A stretch of DNA of 40,518 nucleotides, from positions 1 through 40,518 of the forward strand of contig JAUNPJ010000030.1 of the NCBI GenBank assembly GCA_030536755.1, given 5' to 3'. The notes beneath the pieces are model-generated. The model was given only the letters and a program-made list of their open reading frames with translations. It ran no database searches and was not told the DNA's origin. The DNA is from Eubacteriales bacterium. GTDB taxonomy: Bacteria; Bacillota; Clostridia; Lachnospirales; Lachnospiraceae. Below are positions 15,796 to 24,780 of the stretch, piece after piece; positions within the stretch are counted from its first letter, which is position 1; each line of letters opens with the position of its first letter. Made by a program: the position numbers and the translations under genes.

Positions 15796-16413
15796 ATGAC
15801 AAAGATAAAAATCTGCGGATTGATGCGTCTGGAAGATATTTCGTATGTCAATGGATATCGTCCGGATTATGCCGGATTTGTGTTTGCACCAGGACGGCAT
15901 CAGGTAGAGGAAGAATGGGTCAGAGGGCTGAAGCTTTTTCTGGATCCGGAAATTTCCACGGTCGGCGTATTTGTCAACCAGCCGCTTGACCTTGTGGCCG
16001 GAATGTGTCAGCGGGGGACAATCGATGTGGTGCAGCTTCACGGAGAGGAAGATGAAGAATATATAGAAAAATTGCGGGAGAAGATAGGAAAGCCGATTGT
16101 GAAGGCTGTGCGCGTGAAAACAACGCAGGATATTCTTGATGCTGACTGTCTGCCCTGTGATTATCTGCTGCTGGATACCTATATCAAGGATGTATATGGC
16201 GGCAGCGGTCAGTCCTTTGACCTGAATTTGATACCGAAACTGCAGAAACCGTATTTTCTGGCGGGAGGTCTGACGCCGGAAAATGTACAGGAAAAGATAC
16301 GGCTCAGCCGTCCGTTTGGTGTGGATACCAGCAGTGGTGTGGAAGGTGAAGACGGGTGGAAGGATCTCGATAAAGTTCGATTATTTATTTCAAAAGCACG
16401 GGAGGAACAATAA
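15796..16413 (+). CDS. trpF: Phosphoribosylanthranilate isomerase
   Basis: A 205-residue TIM-barrel enzyme for the Amadori rearrangement of phosphoribosylanthranilate. The start MTKIKICGLMR holds the catalytic Cys of the KICGL motif. The segments DYAGFVFAPGRHQV, VQLHGEED and LLLDTY (general-acid Asp) are in place, and LAGGLTPENV followed by GVDTSSGVE forms the phosphate site. The ATG is one base after the trpC stop with GAGAGGAAA upstream. The last codon abuts the trpB start. Confidence 0.95.
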   Translation: MTKIKICGLMRLEDISYVNGYRPDYAGFVFAPGRHQVEEEWVRGLKLFLDPEISTVGVFVNQPLDLVAGMCQRGTIDVVQLHGEEDEEYIEKLREKIGKPIVKAVRVKTTQDILDADCLPCDYLLLDTYIKDVYGGSGQSFDLNLIPKLQKPYFLAGGLTPENVQEKIRLSRPFGVDTSSGVEGEDGWKDLDKVRLFISKAREEQ

Positions 16414-17610
16414 ATGGGTAAGGAAACATGCAATGGGAAATTTGGTCCCTTTGGAGGACAGTATGTGCCGGAAACACTGATGAATGCAGTGCATGAAGTA
16501 GAGGCGGCATATGAAAAATACAGCAAAGATCCACAGTTTCAGGAAGAACTGACAGATCTTTTAAATAATTATGCAGGAAGACCTTCGCTGCTCTATTACG
16601 CGGAGAAAATGACAAAAGATCTGGGCGGAGCGAAGATTTATCTGAAACGTGAGGATCTGAATCATACAGGATCGCACAAGATTAATAACGTGCTGGGACA
16701 GATTCTTCTGGCAAAAAAAATGGGCAAGACAAGAGTCATTGCTGAGACTGGTGCAGGGCAGCATGGCGTTGCGACCGCAACGGGTGCGGCACTGATGGGA
16801 ATGGAATGTGAAATCTTTATGGGAAAAGAAGACACAGACAGACAGGCTCTGAATGTATTTCGTATGGAACTGCTCGGCGCAAAAGTACATCCGGTTACAA
16901 GTGGCACGATGACTTTGAAGGATGCGGTAAATGAGACGATGCGCGAGTGGACAAGAAGAGTAGATGATACGCTTTATATCATCGGTTCTGTTATGGGTCC
17001 GCATCCTTATCCGATGATGGTGCGTGATTTCCAGAAAATCATTAGCAAGGAGATTAAAGAGCAGCTGATGGAAAAGGAAGGAAAGCTTCCGGATGCAGTG
17101 ATTGCCTGTGTGGGAGGCGGAAGTAATGCGATGGGTGCTTTTTATGAGTTTATTCCGGATGAAGGTGTGCAGCTGATTGGATGTGAAGCTGCAGGTCTTG
17201 GTGTAGAGACCGGAAAACATGCGGCGACGATTGCGGATGGAAGCGTTGGTGTGTTCCATGGAATGAAATCATTGTTCTGCCAGGACAGCGATGGACAGAT
17301 TGCCCCGGTATATTCGATTTCTGCAGGACTGGATTATCCTGGAATTGGGCCGGAACATGCATATCTGGCTGAGACAGGAAGAGCTCAGTATGTGCCGATC
17401 ACAGATGCAGAAGCAGTCGATGCCTTTGAATATCTTTCCAGAACTGAGGGGATTATTCCTGCTGTGGAAAGTGCCCACGCAGTGGCTTATGCAAAAAAAC
17501 TGGCACCGACGATGGACAAAGATCAGATTATTGTTGTTAATATTTCCGGACGGGGAGATAAAGATGTGGCAGCGATTGCCAGATATAAGGGGGTAGAGAT
17601 TTATGAGTAG
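16414..17610 (+). CDS. trpB: Tryptophan synthase beta subunit
   Basis: A 398-residue PLP enzyme that condenses indole with serine to give tryptophan. The start [15 protein letters not shown] matches TrpB1-type proteins that work with TrpA. The PLP lysine is in [15 protein letters not shown], and the substrate site in [14 protein letters not shown]. The phosphate-binding GGGSNAMG and the C-terminal [14 protein letters not shown] are intact. The start directly follows the trpF stop with GGAGGAAC upstream. The trpA ATG lies inside its last codons (8-base overlap), so beta and alpha synthesis should be coupled. Confidence 0.96.
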   Translation: MGKETCNGKFGPFGGQYVPETLMNAVHEVEAAYEKYSKDPQFQEELTDLLNNYAGRPSLLYYAEKMTKDLGGAKIYLKREDLNHTGSHKINNVLGQILLAKKMGKTRVIAETGAGQHGVATATGAALMGMECEIFMGKEDTDRQALNVFRMELLGAKVHPVTSGTMTLKDAVNETMREWTRRVDDTLYIIGSVMGPHPYPMMVRDFQKIISKEIKEQLMEKEGKLPDAVIACVGGGSNAMGAFYEFIPDEGVQLIGCEAAGLGVETGKHAATIADGSVGVFHGMKSLFCQDSDGQIAPVYSISAGLDYPGIGPEHAYLAETGRAQYVPITDAEAVDAFEYLSRTEGIIPAVESAHAVAYAKKLAPTMDKDQIIVVNISGRGDKDVAAIARYKGVEIYE

Positions 17611-18403
17611 AATTGCACAGGCGTTTCAGAATGGGAAAGCATTTATTCCCTTTGTAACCGGAGGAGACCCGGATCTGGAAACCACAGAAAAGCTTCTTAT
17701 TGCTATGCAGGATGCAGGGGCAGATTTGATTGAAATCGGTCTTCCGTTCTCCGATCCGATTGCGGAGGGAATCGTGATACAGGAGGCAAATGAAAGGGCA
17801 TTGGCGGCGGGATGTACCACAGATAAGCTGTTTGATATGGTAAAAAGAGCAAGGCAGACGGTAACGGTCCCGATGGTGTTTTTGACTTACATCAATCCAA
17901 TTTTTACATATGGAAAAGAAAAGTTTATGAAACGCTGTGTGGAATGCGGCATCGATGGACTGATTGTTCCAGATCTTCCGTATGAAGAAAAAGGAGAGAT
18001 CAAAGACGTATGTGAGGCGTATGGTGTGGATTTGATTTCTATGATTGCACCGACTTCAAAAGAAAGAATCAAAATGATTGCAAGAGAGGCAAAAGGCTTT
18101 GTCTATGTGGTATCTTCCCTTGGTGTGACTGGCGTGCGCTCCGAGATCAGCACCAATGTAGAAGAGATGACATCGATGATTCGCGAAGCGACGGAAGTTC
18201 CCTGTGCAGTAGGATTTGGAATCTCTAAGCCGGAGCAGGCGGCAAAAATGGCGGCTATATCTGACGGTGCGATCGTAGGCTCTGCGATTGTTCGTATGGT
18301 GGCTGCGAATGGAAGAGACTGCGTGCCTGTCGTTGCGGAATATGTAAAAAACATGAAAGAAGCCGTAATTTCTGCTTGCAATGACGAAAGAAGTATTGTA
18401 TAA
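17603..18403 (+). CDS. trpA: Tryptophan synthase alpha subunit
   Basis: A 266-residue TIM-barrel protein that splits indole-3-glycerol phosphate into indole, channelled to TrpB, and glyceraldehyde-3-phosphate. The signature [11 protein letters not shown] contains catalytic Glu44 (Glu49 in the enteric enzyme). The second catalytic acid, Asp60 in Salmonella, is Glu55 here (PIAEG for PLADG), a conservative change I recall from other Firmicutes. [22 protein letters not shown] and [10 protein letters not shown] are conserved. AAGGGGGTAGAG precedes the ATG. It is the last trp gene; a promoter for rplS is embedded in its final codons. Confidence 0.95.
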   Translation: MSRIAQAFQNGKAFIPFVTGGDPDLETTEKLLIAMQDAGADLIEIGLPFSDPIAEGIVIQEANERALAAGCTTDKLFDMVKRARQTVTVPMVFLTYINPIFTYGKEKFMKRCVECGIDGLIVPDLPYEEKGEIKDVCEAYGVDLISMIAPTSKERIKMIAREAKGFVYVVSSLGVTGVRSEISTNVEEMTSMIREATEVPCAVGFGISKPEQAAKMAAISDGAIVGSAIVRMVAANGRDCVPVVAEYVKNMKEAVISACNDERSIV

Positions 18404-18404
18404 T
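18376..18404 (+). promoter_or_regulatory. rplS promoter overlapping the trpA stop
   Basis: TTGCAA (18376-18381), a 17-base spacer and TATAAT (18399-18404) lie across the trpA stop codon (18401-18403). This would start rplS near 18411 independently of tryptophan control. The 75-base leader that follows could hold an L19-type autoregulatory structure, but I could not confirm a fold. Confidence 0.7.
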
Positions 18405-18486
18405 AACCTACGTTGTGAAAAAAGATGGTCCTCTGTTACGAAGAAATGTATTAAGAACATCCACTTTAATTTAAGGAGAGAGAAAA

Positions 18487-18834
18487 ATGAACGAAATCAT
18501 CAAAAACATTGAAGCTGCTCAGTTAAAAGAGCAGGTACCTGAGTTCCGCGTAGGTGATACTGTAAGAGTACATGCAAAAATCAAAGAGGGTAATCGTGAA
18601 AGAATCCAGATTTTTGAAGGAACTGTACTGAAAAAACAGGGCGGAAGCACAAGAGCTACGTTCACTGTAAGAAAAACATCTAACGGTGTTGGCGTTGAGA
18701 AAACATGGCCATTACATTCCCCACATGTGGAGAAAGTAGAAGTGGTTAGACGCGGTAAAGTAAGACGTGCAAAACTGAACTACTTAAGAGACCGTGTAGG
18801 TAAACGTGCAAAGGTAAAAGAATTGGTAAAATAA
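18487..18834 (+). CDS. rplS: 50S ribosomal protein L19
   Basis: A 115-residue ribosomal protein at the 30S-50S interface. It shows the bacterial L19 pattern [26 protein letters not shown], then [19 protein letters not shown] and [15 protein letters not shown]. Length matches the family. AAGGAGAG precedes the ATG. It has its own likely promoter at the end of trpA and a hairpin terminator directly after it, so it is probably expressed as a strong single-gene unit with partial read-through into lepB. Confidence 0.97.
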   Translation: MNEIIKNIEAAQLKEQVPEFRVGDTVRVHAKIKEGNRERIQIFEGTVLKKQGGSTRATFTVRKTSNGVGVEKTWPLHSPHVEKVEVVRRGKVRRAKLNYLRDRVGKRAKVKELVK

Positions 18835-18845
18835 TTTTGATGTGT

Positions 18846-18883
18846 AACAGGGACAAATACTTCATGTATATTGTCCCTGTTTT
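18846..18883 (+). terminator. Hairpin terminator after rplS
   Basis: AACAGGGACAA (18846-18856) and TTGTCCCTGTT (18871-18881) form a perfect 11-bp stem, followed by a short TTTT run. The weak T tract suggests partial termination before lepB. Confidence 0.75.
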
Positions 18884-18903
18884 GCTAATCCAGGAGATAA
18901 TAA

Positions 18904-19476
18904 ATGATACAGAAAGTAAAAGACTGGTTTGGTGCGCTGGGACAGAATCAAAAGCTGCACCAGAGCTTTCGATGGGGATTTCAGATACTGGTGGCCATCG
19001 TTTTCGGCATCATGACATCCATGTGTCTGTTTTCTACCGTTACGATGCAGGAAGGTTCCATGGAGCCTACATTCTCAACGGGCAATAAATTTTTTGTAAA
19101 TAAGGTGGTTTATAAATTTTCAGAACCGAAACGCGGCGATATCATTGTGTTTAAAACGAGTCCGGATGATGATGCAAGTCTCCATATCAAACGTGTGATC
19201 GGGCTTCCGGGTGAAAAAATTCAGATTCGGGACGGGCAGATTCTGATTAACGGAGAAACTTACAGGGAAGGACGGGATTTGCCTAAAATCAGCAACCCGG
19301 GGCTGGCGACCAATGAAGTTTATCTGGAATCGGATGAATATTTTGTTCTAGGGGACAACAGAAACAACAGCGAGGACAGCCGCTACGCGGATGTAGGAAA
19401 TGTAAAAAAGAAGTATATTACAGGGAAAATCTGGTTTCGAGTGACTCCGGTTAAGAAAGCAGGATTCCTGAAATAA
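18904..19476 (+). CDS. lepB: Type I signal peptidase
   Basis: A 190-residue membrane serine protease that removes signal peptides from exported proteins, among them presumably the large surface protein in this window. One membrane helix (residues about 24-44) is followed by the catalytic Ser52 in QEGSMEPTF, the Lys96 dyad partner in HIKRVIGLPGE and the box GDNRNNSEDSRY. The short form with a single helix is typical of Gram-positive SipS-like enzymes. AGGAGATAATAA precedes the ATG. The position after rplS and before rbgA matches common Firmicutes order. Confidence 0.95.
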   Translation: MIQKVKDWFGALGQNQKLHQSFRWGFQILVAIVFGIMTSMCLFSTVTMQEGSMEPTFSTGNKFFVNKVVYKFSEPKRGDIIVFKTSPDDDASLHIKRVIGLPGEKIQIRDGQILINGETYREGRDLPKISNPGLATNEVYLESDEYFVLGDNRNNSEDSRYADVGNVKKKYITGKIWFRVTPVKKAGFLK

Positions 19477-19498
19477 TAGAGAAATGCAGAGGTGAGAC

Positions 19499-20350
19499 AT
19501 GAACGTACAATGGTATCCTGGTCATATGACAAAAGCAAAGCGTATGATGCAGGAAGATATAAAACTGATTGATCTGATTATTGAACTGGTGGATGCAAGA
19601 GTGCCTTTGAGCAGCAGAAATCCGGATATTGATGAACTGGGCAAAAATAAGGCACGCCTGATTCTTCTGAATAAATCTGATCTTGCAGATGAGAGACAGA
19701 ATGCTGCATGGGAGGCATATTTTCAGGAAAAAGGATTTTTTGTGGTAAAAGTAAATTCCAGAAGCGGTGCCGGAGTAAAAGCCGTGCATGGAGCGATTCA
19801 GGAAGCGTGCAAAGAGAAAATTGAGCGCGACAGACGAAGAGGAATCAAGAATCGTCCTGTCCGCTGTATGGTGGTAGGAATCCCGAATGTTGGAAAATCC
19901 ACATTTATCAATACATTTGCCGGAAAAGCATGTGCGAAGACGGGAAATAAACCCGGCGTGACAAAGGGAAAACAGTGGATTCGCCTGAAAAAGGGAGTGG
20001 AGCTTCTGGACACTCCGGGAATTTTGTGGCCGAAATTTGAAGACCAGAATGTCGGAATCCGTCTGGCTCTGATCGGTTCCATCAAGGATGAAATTCTGAA
20101 TATTGATGAGCTTTCACTGGTTTTGATTGAGTATCTGGTAAGTCATTATGCCGGTATTCTGACACAGCGTTATGAGATCACAGAAGAAGGAAAACCGGTG
20201 GAGATGCTGGAGGCGATTGCAAAAAACAGAAACTGCCTGTTAAGGGGCGGAGAACTGGATTACAGCAAGGCGGCAGCTCTTTTGATTGAAGATTTCCGAA
20301 GTGGAAAGCTGGGAAGAATCACTTTGGAAATTCCGGAGGAATTAGAATGA
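19499..20350 (+). CDS. rbgA: Ribosome biogenesis GTPase RbgA (YlqF)
   Basis: A 283-residue circularly permuted GTPase needed for late 50S assembly. The G motifs appear in permuted order: G4 LLNKSDL (about residue 58), then G1 GIPNVGKSTFIN (about 127) and G3 DTPG (about 173). The start MNVQWYPGHMTKAKR holds the catalytic His region of the family, and the C-terminal helical ANTAR-like part binds rRNA. Its stop overlaps the rnhB start (ATGA). Neighbours lepB and rnhB match the usual synteny. Confidence 0.95.
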   Translation: MNVQWYPGHMTKAKRMMQEDIKLIDLIIELVDARVPLSSRNPDIDELGKNKARLILLNKSDLADERQNAAWEAYFQEKGFFVVKVNSRSGAGVKAVHGAIQEACKEKIERDRRRGIKNRPVRCMVVGIPNVGKSTFINTFAGKACAKTGNKPGVTKGKQWIRLKKGVELLDTPGILWPKFEDQNVGIRLALIGSIKDEILNIDELSLVLIEYLVSHYAGILTQRYEITEEGKPVEMLEAIAKNRNCLLRGGELDYSKAAALLIEDFRSGKLGRITLEIPEELE

Positions 20351-21102
20351 AAAAAATAGCCGAGATCAAGGAAGAATTTCAAAATGCAGCTTCGGGTGGG
20401 CTTTCAGCTTTATATGAAGAGTACAAAGAGGACACCAGAGCAGGTGTCCTTGCTCTTATCGAGAAATATAAAAAACAGGAAGAAAAGCTGCTCACAGAAA
20501 AAAAACGTATTGAGCAGATGAAATTTTATGAAAAAAAATATGATCATATAGGATACATTTGCGGCATTGATGAGGTGGGGCGCGGTCCTCTTGCCGGTCC
20601 TGTTGTGGCCGGTGCGGTGATTCTGCCGGAGGATTGTCAGATCTTGTATCTGAATGATTCGAAAAAATTGTCGGAAAAGAAGAGAGAAGAACTGTATGAG
20701 ATTATTATGGAGCAGGCAATTGCTGTTGGAATCGGATATGCCAGCCATACAAGAATTGACGAGATTAATATTTTGCAGGCTACGTATGAGGCGATGCGGG
20801 AGGCGATTTCGAAACTTTCTGTGAAACCACAGATTCTTCTCAATGATGCGGTGACCATTCCGATGGTGGAGATCCCACAGGTGCCCATTATCAAGGGAGA
20901 TGCCAAGAGCGTGTCGATTGCAGCTGCGAGCATTGTGGCGAAGGTAACCAGGGATCGGCTGATGGTAAAATACAGTGAGCTGATGCCGGAATATGGATTT
21001 GCGTCTAACAAAGGATACGGTTCGCAGGAGCATATTGAGGCACTGAAAAAATACGGGCCGTCTCCAATTCATCGAAAGACCTTTATCAAAAATTTTGTAT
21101 AA
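20347..21102 (+). CDS. rnhB: Ribonuclease HII
   Basis: A 251-residue endonuclease that cuts RNA in RNA-DNA hybrids and begins removal of misincorporated ribonucleotides. The catalytic motif ICGIDEVGRGPLAGPVVAG carries the Asp-Glu pair and the GRG substrate motif. SIAAASIVAKVTRD and EYGFASNKGYGSQEH are conserved. An N-terminal helical extension of about 70 residues precedes the catalytic core, as in other Firmicutes RNase HII. GGAGGAA precedes the ATG, which lies inside the rbgA stop. Confidence 0.95.
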   Translation: MKKIAEIKEEFQNAASGGLSALYEEYKEDTRAGVLALIEKYKKQEEKLLTEKKRIEQMKFYEKKYDHIGYICGIDEVGRGPLAGPVVAGAVILPEDCQILYLNDSKKLSEKKREELYEIIMEQAIAVGIGYASHTRIDEINILQATYEAMREAISKLSVKPQILLNDAVTIPMVEIPQVPIIKGDAKSVSIAAASIVAKVTRDRLMVKYSELMPEYGFASNKGYGSQEHIEALKKYGPSPIHRKTFIKNFV

Positions 21103-21117
21103 GGAAGGCGGTGTGCC

Positions 21118-21471
21118 ATGAACAAACGAGAGATTGGTGATCACTACGAATGTGTAGCTGTTGATTATTTAAAGCAGCAGGGATATCATCTGCTCAGAAA
21201 GAATTATCGATGCCGCCAGGGGGAAGTTGATCTTATCTGTCGTGACGGGAAATATCTGGTCTTTGTTGAGGTAAAATACAGGACAAACTTGCGCCAGGGG
21301 AGTGGATTTGCTGCTGTGGATGCAAAAAAACAGCGCCGCATCAGTCGCGTGGCGGCGTATTATCTGCTGGAAAATCAGATGGGAGACGAAACGCCCTGCA
21401 GGTTCGATGTGGTGTCTATTAATGGACAACAGATATCCCTTATAAAAAATGCATTTGATTATTGCGGATAA
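21118..21471 (+). CDS. yraN: UPF0102 family endonuclease-like protein YraN
   Basis: A 117-residue protein of the UPF0102/YraN family, a small restriction-endonuclease-like fold of uncertain role, perhaps in DNA recombination or repair. The core is visible as GEVDLICRDGKYLVFVEVKYR, matching the E-x-D-x-I...F-V-E-V-K active-site pattern, followed by AVDAKKQRRISRVAAYYL. It follows rnhB by 15 bases with AAGGAAGGCGG upstream. The rnhB-yraN pairing is common in bacteria. Confidence 0.92.
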   Translation: MNKREIGDHYECVAVDYLKQQGYHLLRKNYRCRQGEVDLICRDGKYLVFVEVKYRTNLRQGSGFAAVDAKKQRRISRVAAYYLLENQMGDETPCRFDVVSINGQQISLIKNAFDYCG

Positions 21472-21485
21472 AAAGGAGAGGTACT

Positions 21486-22337
21486 ATGGAGATAAAATGG
21501 AATGACCGTTCCTGTGAAAAGATGAATATAAGAAAGAATGGAGACGTAGTCTATCTGACATTTCCTTCTCTGGAAATGGAAACTGCCATTTATCATGGCT
21601 TCAGTACCCGTGTGGGAGGCGTCAGTGAGGGAATCTACCGTTCTATGAATCTGAGCTTTACGAGAGGAGACCTTGAAGAGGCGGTAAGAGAAAATTACAG
21701 TCGGATTTCTTCTGCGATCGGCTTTTCTGCGGAAAGTATTGTAACCTCTGATCAGACACACACGACGAATGTGCGTGTGGTAACGGAGGAAGACAGAGGA
21801 TGCGGAATCACAAAACCGCGTTCCTATACGGACGTGGATGGTATGGTCACAAATGTGCCCGGGTTAACGCTTGCGACGTTTTACGCCGACTGTGTGCCGC
21901 TTTATTTTTATGATCCTGTGCATCGGGCGATTGGTCTGTCTCATTCCGGCTGGAGGGGCACAGTGGGAAAAATCGGAAAAGTTACCGTGGAGACGATGAC
22001 TCGTGAGTATGGTACGAAACCGGAAGATGTGATTGCGGCAATCGGCCCGTCTATTTGCCAGGAGTGTTATGAAGTTAGCGAGGATGTAATCATGCAATTT
22101 CGTGATGCCTTTGAAAAGAAAAACTGGAGTTCGCTGTTTTATGCAAAAGCAGACGGAAAATATCAGCTGAATCTCTGGAAAGCGAATGAACGAATTTTTG
22201 AGGAGGCTGGAATTTTGCCGCAGCATATTGCTCTTCCAAATCTGTGTACCTGCTGTAATCCGGAATTTTTGTTTTCTCATCGGGCTTCTCAGGGAAAACG
22301 GGGAAATCTTGCAGCGTTTCTTGGGATTCGGGAATAA
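21486..22337 (+). CDS. pgeF: Laccase-domain protein PgeF (YfiH), peptidoglycan editing / purine nucleoside phosphorylase
   Basis: A 283-residue protein of the YfiH/DUF152 family. Members have been described as multicopper-like oxidases, purine nucleoside phosphorylases and peptidoglycan-editing factors. The metal-site pattern is present: SDQTHTTNVRV (His), TFYADCVPLYFYD (Cys) and IGLSHSGWRGTVGKI (His). The C-terminus has LCTCCNPEFLFSHRAS. ATG 21486 is preferred because AAGGAGAGG lies just upstream; the frame is open from 21462. It is the last gene of the plus-strand run and shares a bidirectional terminator with prs. Confidence 0.9.
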   Translation: MEIKWNDRSCEKMNIRKNGDVVYLTFPSLEMETAIYHGFSTRVGGVSEGIYRSMNLSFTRGDLEEAVRENYSRISSAIGFSAESIVTSDQTHTTNVRVVTEEDRGCGITKPRSYTDVDGMVTNVPGLTLATFYADCVPLYFYDPVHRAIGLSHSGWRGTVGKIGKVTVETMTREYGTKPEDVIAAIGPSICQECYEVSEDVIMQFRDAFEKKNWSSLFYAKADGKYQLNLWKANERIFEEAGILPQHIALPNLCTCCNPEFLFSHRASQGKRGNLAAFLGIRE

Positions 22338-22340
22338 TAA

Positions 22341-22381
22341 ATGCCCTCTGTTCATGTGTGCTGTACATGGACAGGGGGCAT
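22341..22381. terminator. Bidirectional terminator between pgeF and prs
   Basis: ATGCCCTCTGTTCATGT (22341-22357) pairs with ACATGGACAGGGGGCAT (22365-22381), 17 bp with G-U pairs and a 7-base loop. T-runs follow on the plus strand, and the convergent prs gene ends just beyond it. Confidence 0.82.
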
Positions 22382-22385
22382 TGCT

Positions 22386-23558
22386 TTAGCGTTTTTTCAT
22401 TTTTTCCATCAGTTTGATGATCTTGTCGTTGTGGGAACGAACTTTTTCTACGGACACATCATGATTGATGATGTCAATGATGCTGGCAAGATATTTGCTC
22501 ATATTTGCCTCGATGTAATATTCTCTTTTGAGAAGCTCCGGATCACGGTAATTCAAGTTGGTTGTAATCACACGATACAGATAACCTTTTTCGTAGTATT
22601 CATCAAATTTTTCCAGACCGTCGGTGAAGAGACCATAAGTGGTACAGACAAATACACGGCCTGCATTTCTTTCTTTCAGCTGTTTGGCAACGTCGAGCAT
22701 GCTTCCGCCGGAAGAAATCATATCGTCAATGATCACGACATCTTTTCCATCCACAGAATCTCCAAGAAATTCGTGAGCGACAATCGGATTTTTGCCGTTT
22801 ACGATGGTAGAATAATCACGGCGTTTGTAAAACATACCCATATCAACACCGAGAATACTTGAAAAATATACGGCTCTTGACATTGCTCCTTCGTCCGGGC
22901 TGATGACCATCAGATGTTCTTTGTCTGCCTTGAAATCCGGAACATTTTTTACCAGTGCTTTTAAAAACTGATAGGTCGGGAAGAAGTTGTCAAATCCCTT
23001 CAGAGGAATGGAATTCTGTACCCGTGGATCGTGTGCATCAAAAGTAATGATGTTGCTGACGCCCATATCGCTGAGTTCTTTCAGTGCCAGTGCGCAGTCC
23101 AGAGACTCTCGTTTTGTTCTTCGGTGCTGGCGTCCCTCGTATAAGAATGGCATGATAACATTGATACGATGTGCCTTTCCGTTTGCAGCAGCGATGATAC
23201 GCTTCAAATCCTGGAAATGGTTGTCCGGAGACATGTGATTTTCGTGTCCGCAGACTGTATAAGTAAGACTGAAATTGGTGATATCTACCATAATATAAAG
23301 GTCGACACCACGAACAGATTCTTTGATATAGCCTTTTCCTTCACCGGTACCGAAACGAGGACATTCACAGTCGATCAAAAAAGAATCCTCGCTGTATCCC
23401 TGCGGATTGATGCCGGACTGGTTCCTTTCTACAAGCTCCTTACGGAAACGTACAAGCTTCTGATCTACTTCGCGTGCTAAATCTTCGCATCCTGCCAGTG
23501 CTGCAATTTTAATTGGTGCAACAGGAATTGATTTTTCCAACAATTCAATATTGGGCAT
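22386..23558 (-). CDS. prs: Ribose-phosphate pyrophosphokinase, long form
   Basis: A 390-residue PRPP synthase, which makes phosphoribosyl pyrophosphate from ribose-5-phosphate and ATP; PRPP is also the TrpD substrate. The PRPP-binding loop VVIIDDMISSGGSMLDVA is clear, as are VISPDEGAM and the flexible segment PFLYEGRQHRRTKRES (equivalent to YARQDR). It is roughly 70 residues longer than the usual form of about 315, with an extension near residues 40-75 (GYSEDSFLIDCECPRFGTG). The start is MPNIELLEKS at 23558, with GGAGGTT upstream on the minus strand. Lachnospiraceae often carry this variant beside a standard copy; whether that holds here cannot be seen. Confidence 0.9.
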   Translation of the reverse strand: MPNIELLEKSIPVAPIKIAALAGCEDLAREVDQKLVRFRKELVERNQSGINPQGYSEDSFLIDCECPRFGTGEGKGYIKESVRGVDLYIMVDITNFSLTYTVCGHENHMSPDNHFQDLKRIIAAANGKAHRINVIMPFLYEGRQHRRTKRESLDCALALKELSDMGVSNIITFDAHDPRVQNSIPLKGFDNFFPTYQFLKALVKNVPDFKADKEHLMVISPDEGAMSRAVYFSSILGVDMGMFYKRRDYSTIVNGKNPIVAHEFLGDSVDGKDVVIIDDMISSGGSMLDVAKQLKERNAGRVFVCTTYGLFTDGLEKFDEYYEKGYLYRVITTNLNYRDPELLKREYYIEANMSKYLASIIDIINHDVSVEKVRSHNDKIIKLMEKMKKR

Positions 23559-23637
23559 GATGAACCTCCAATTCTTCTCTTTATCAATTTGTAAAAAGGT
23601 GTAAATTACCTTCTGCAATAAAAATAAGTCTATTTAA

Positions 23638-23666
23638 TTTATATCATTTGCATATAATCCAGTCAA
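23638..23666 (-). promoter_or_regulatory. prs promoter (minus strand)
   Basis: Read on the minus strand: TTGACT (23661-23666), a 17-base spacer and TATAAA (23638-23643). This is a good sigma-A promoter about 80 bases before the prs start. Confidence 0.75.
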
Positions 23667-23707
23667 GGAATTTATTGATTTTTACTCAATTTCTTATCTG
23701 ATTTGAC

Positions 23708-23736
23708 TTGTATTTATATGTCGGAAATGCTATGAT
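23708..23736 (+). promoter_or_regulatory. Promoter of the signalling cassette
   Basis: TTGTAT (23708-23713), a 17-base spacer and an extended -10, TGC-TATGAT (23731-23736). It sits 56 bases before the HTH-receiver gene and is divergent from the prs promoter. Confidence 0.68.
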
Positions 23737-23792
23737 GACAAAAATGGAATGTATCGTTCGGCATATATAAATGAAGATAGGATGAAAAGTAT

Positions 23793-24674
23793 ATGAAAAC
23801 AGCAGAAACAATAAATACCGTTTGTTCTGATCTTGGAATCACAAAAGCTGATCTTGCAAAGAAAATGGGAATGCTGCCGTCTTCTCTGTATAGAAAGATT
23901 GCCAGAGAAAGTATGACTTTTGAAGAACTTCAGAAATGTCTCGATGTGTTAGGCGTTGTGATTGAGTTCAATCTTCAATATCCAGACGGCAATGTCCGAA
24001 GCTCACAGTTTAATTATGAGATGCTTCTTGAAAGAATGGATCTTCTTGAGACAGAGCTGGAGGTAACCAGAAAGGCAGTGGAATTCCAAAAAAAGTCTTT
24101 AAGGGATTTGCGGACAGAACTGAATAGTGCAATTGGATATGCGGAGCTTGGCGGGAGACATGAATCCAAAGCAGAGCAATATCTGAAGAAGATTTCGTCG
24201 GTTCTCACTAATATGGAAGTAACCATAGCTTATGCTCTGGGTGAAGAGCTGGATGATGAGACGATCGCAGATGAACCTGGGAATATCGAAATATTGGCAG
24301 GAAAAAGAGTACTTCTTGTCGATGATAACGAATTGAATCGTGAAATTCTGAAGGAAATTCTCGTAGATTGTGGTCTTACAGTTGAAGAAGCCAGTAATGG
24401 AAGTGAGGCTGTTGCAGATGTACAGGATAAAGAACCCAGTTATTATCATTTTATATTAATGGATATTGAAATGCCGGTGATGGATGGATATGAGGCTGCC
24501 ATGAAAATCCGAAAGCTTCCGAATCGAATCCGGGCGAACATCCCGATTATTGCACTTACAGCAAATGCGATTCCTGAAAACAGGGAGAGGGCGGCAGTCG
24601 TGGGAATGGATGATTTTCTTGTAAAACCGGTAAATTCAACCCGTTTGCTGAGAAGTATGGCAAAATTCAAGTGA
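23793..24674 (+). CDS. HTH-coiled coil-receiver domain protein
   Basis: A 293-residue signalling protein with unusual domain order. Residues 1-60 look like a lambda-repressor-type helix-turn-helix (GITKADLAKKMGMLPSSLYRKIA). Residues about 75-150 are a long predicted coiled coil. Residues 170-293 form a CheY-like receiver: acidic pair VDDN (Asp177-178), phosphoacceptor Asp224 in LMDIEMPVMDGYEA, Thr in ALTANA and Lys in VKPV. Phosphorylation, probably by the hybrid kinase downstream, would change coil-mediated dimerisation and thus DNA binding. No terminator separates it from the lipoprotein gene 106 bases later. The family is common in Lachnospiraceae to my memory but lacks a named target; the output here is unknown. 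Confidence 0.85.
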   Translation: MKTAETINTVCSDLGITKADLAKKMGMLPSSLYRKIARESMTFEELQKCLDVLGVVIEFNLQYPDGNVRSSQFNYEMLLERMDLLETELEVTRKAVEFQKKSLRDLRTELNSAIGYAELGGRHESKAEQYLKKISSVLTNMEVTIAYALGEELDDETIADEPGNIEILAGKRVLLVDDNELNREILKEILVDCGLTVEEASNGSEAVADVQDKEPSYYHFILMDIEMPVMDGYEAAMKIRKLPNRIRANIPIIALTANAIPENRERAAVVGMDDFLVKPVNSTRLLRSMAKFK

Positions 24675-24780
24675 AAATTCAGACAACTACAATCTTGATA
24701 TAGAATTTGGAGTTGGCAGTAAGCTGATTTGCGGCTGTTTAAACTCTGGATATAAAAATATGATTCAAAGGAGGAAAGAA

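Noticed and set aside
22341-22862. 173-codon plus-strand ORF antisense to prs
   Set aside because: It starts within the bidirectional terminator and mirrors the prs coding sequence.
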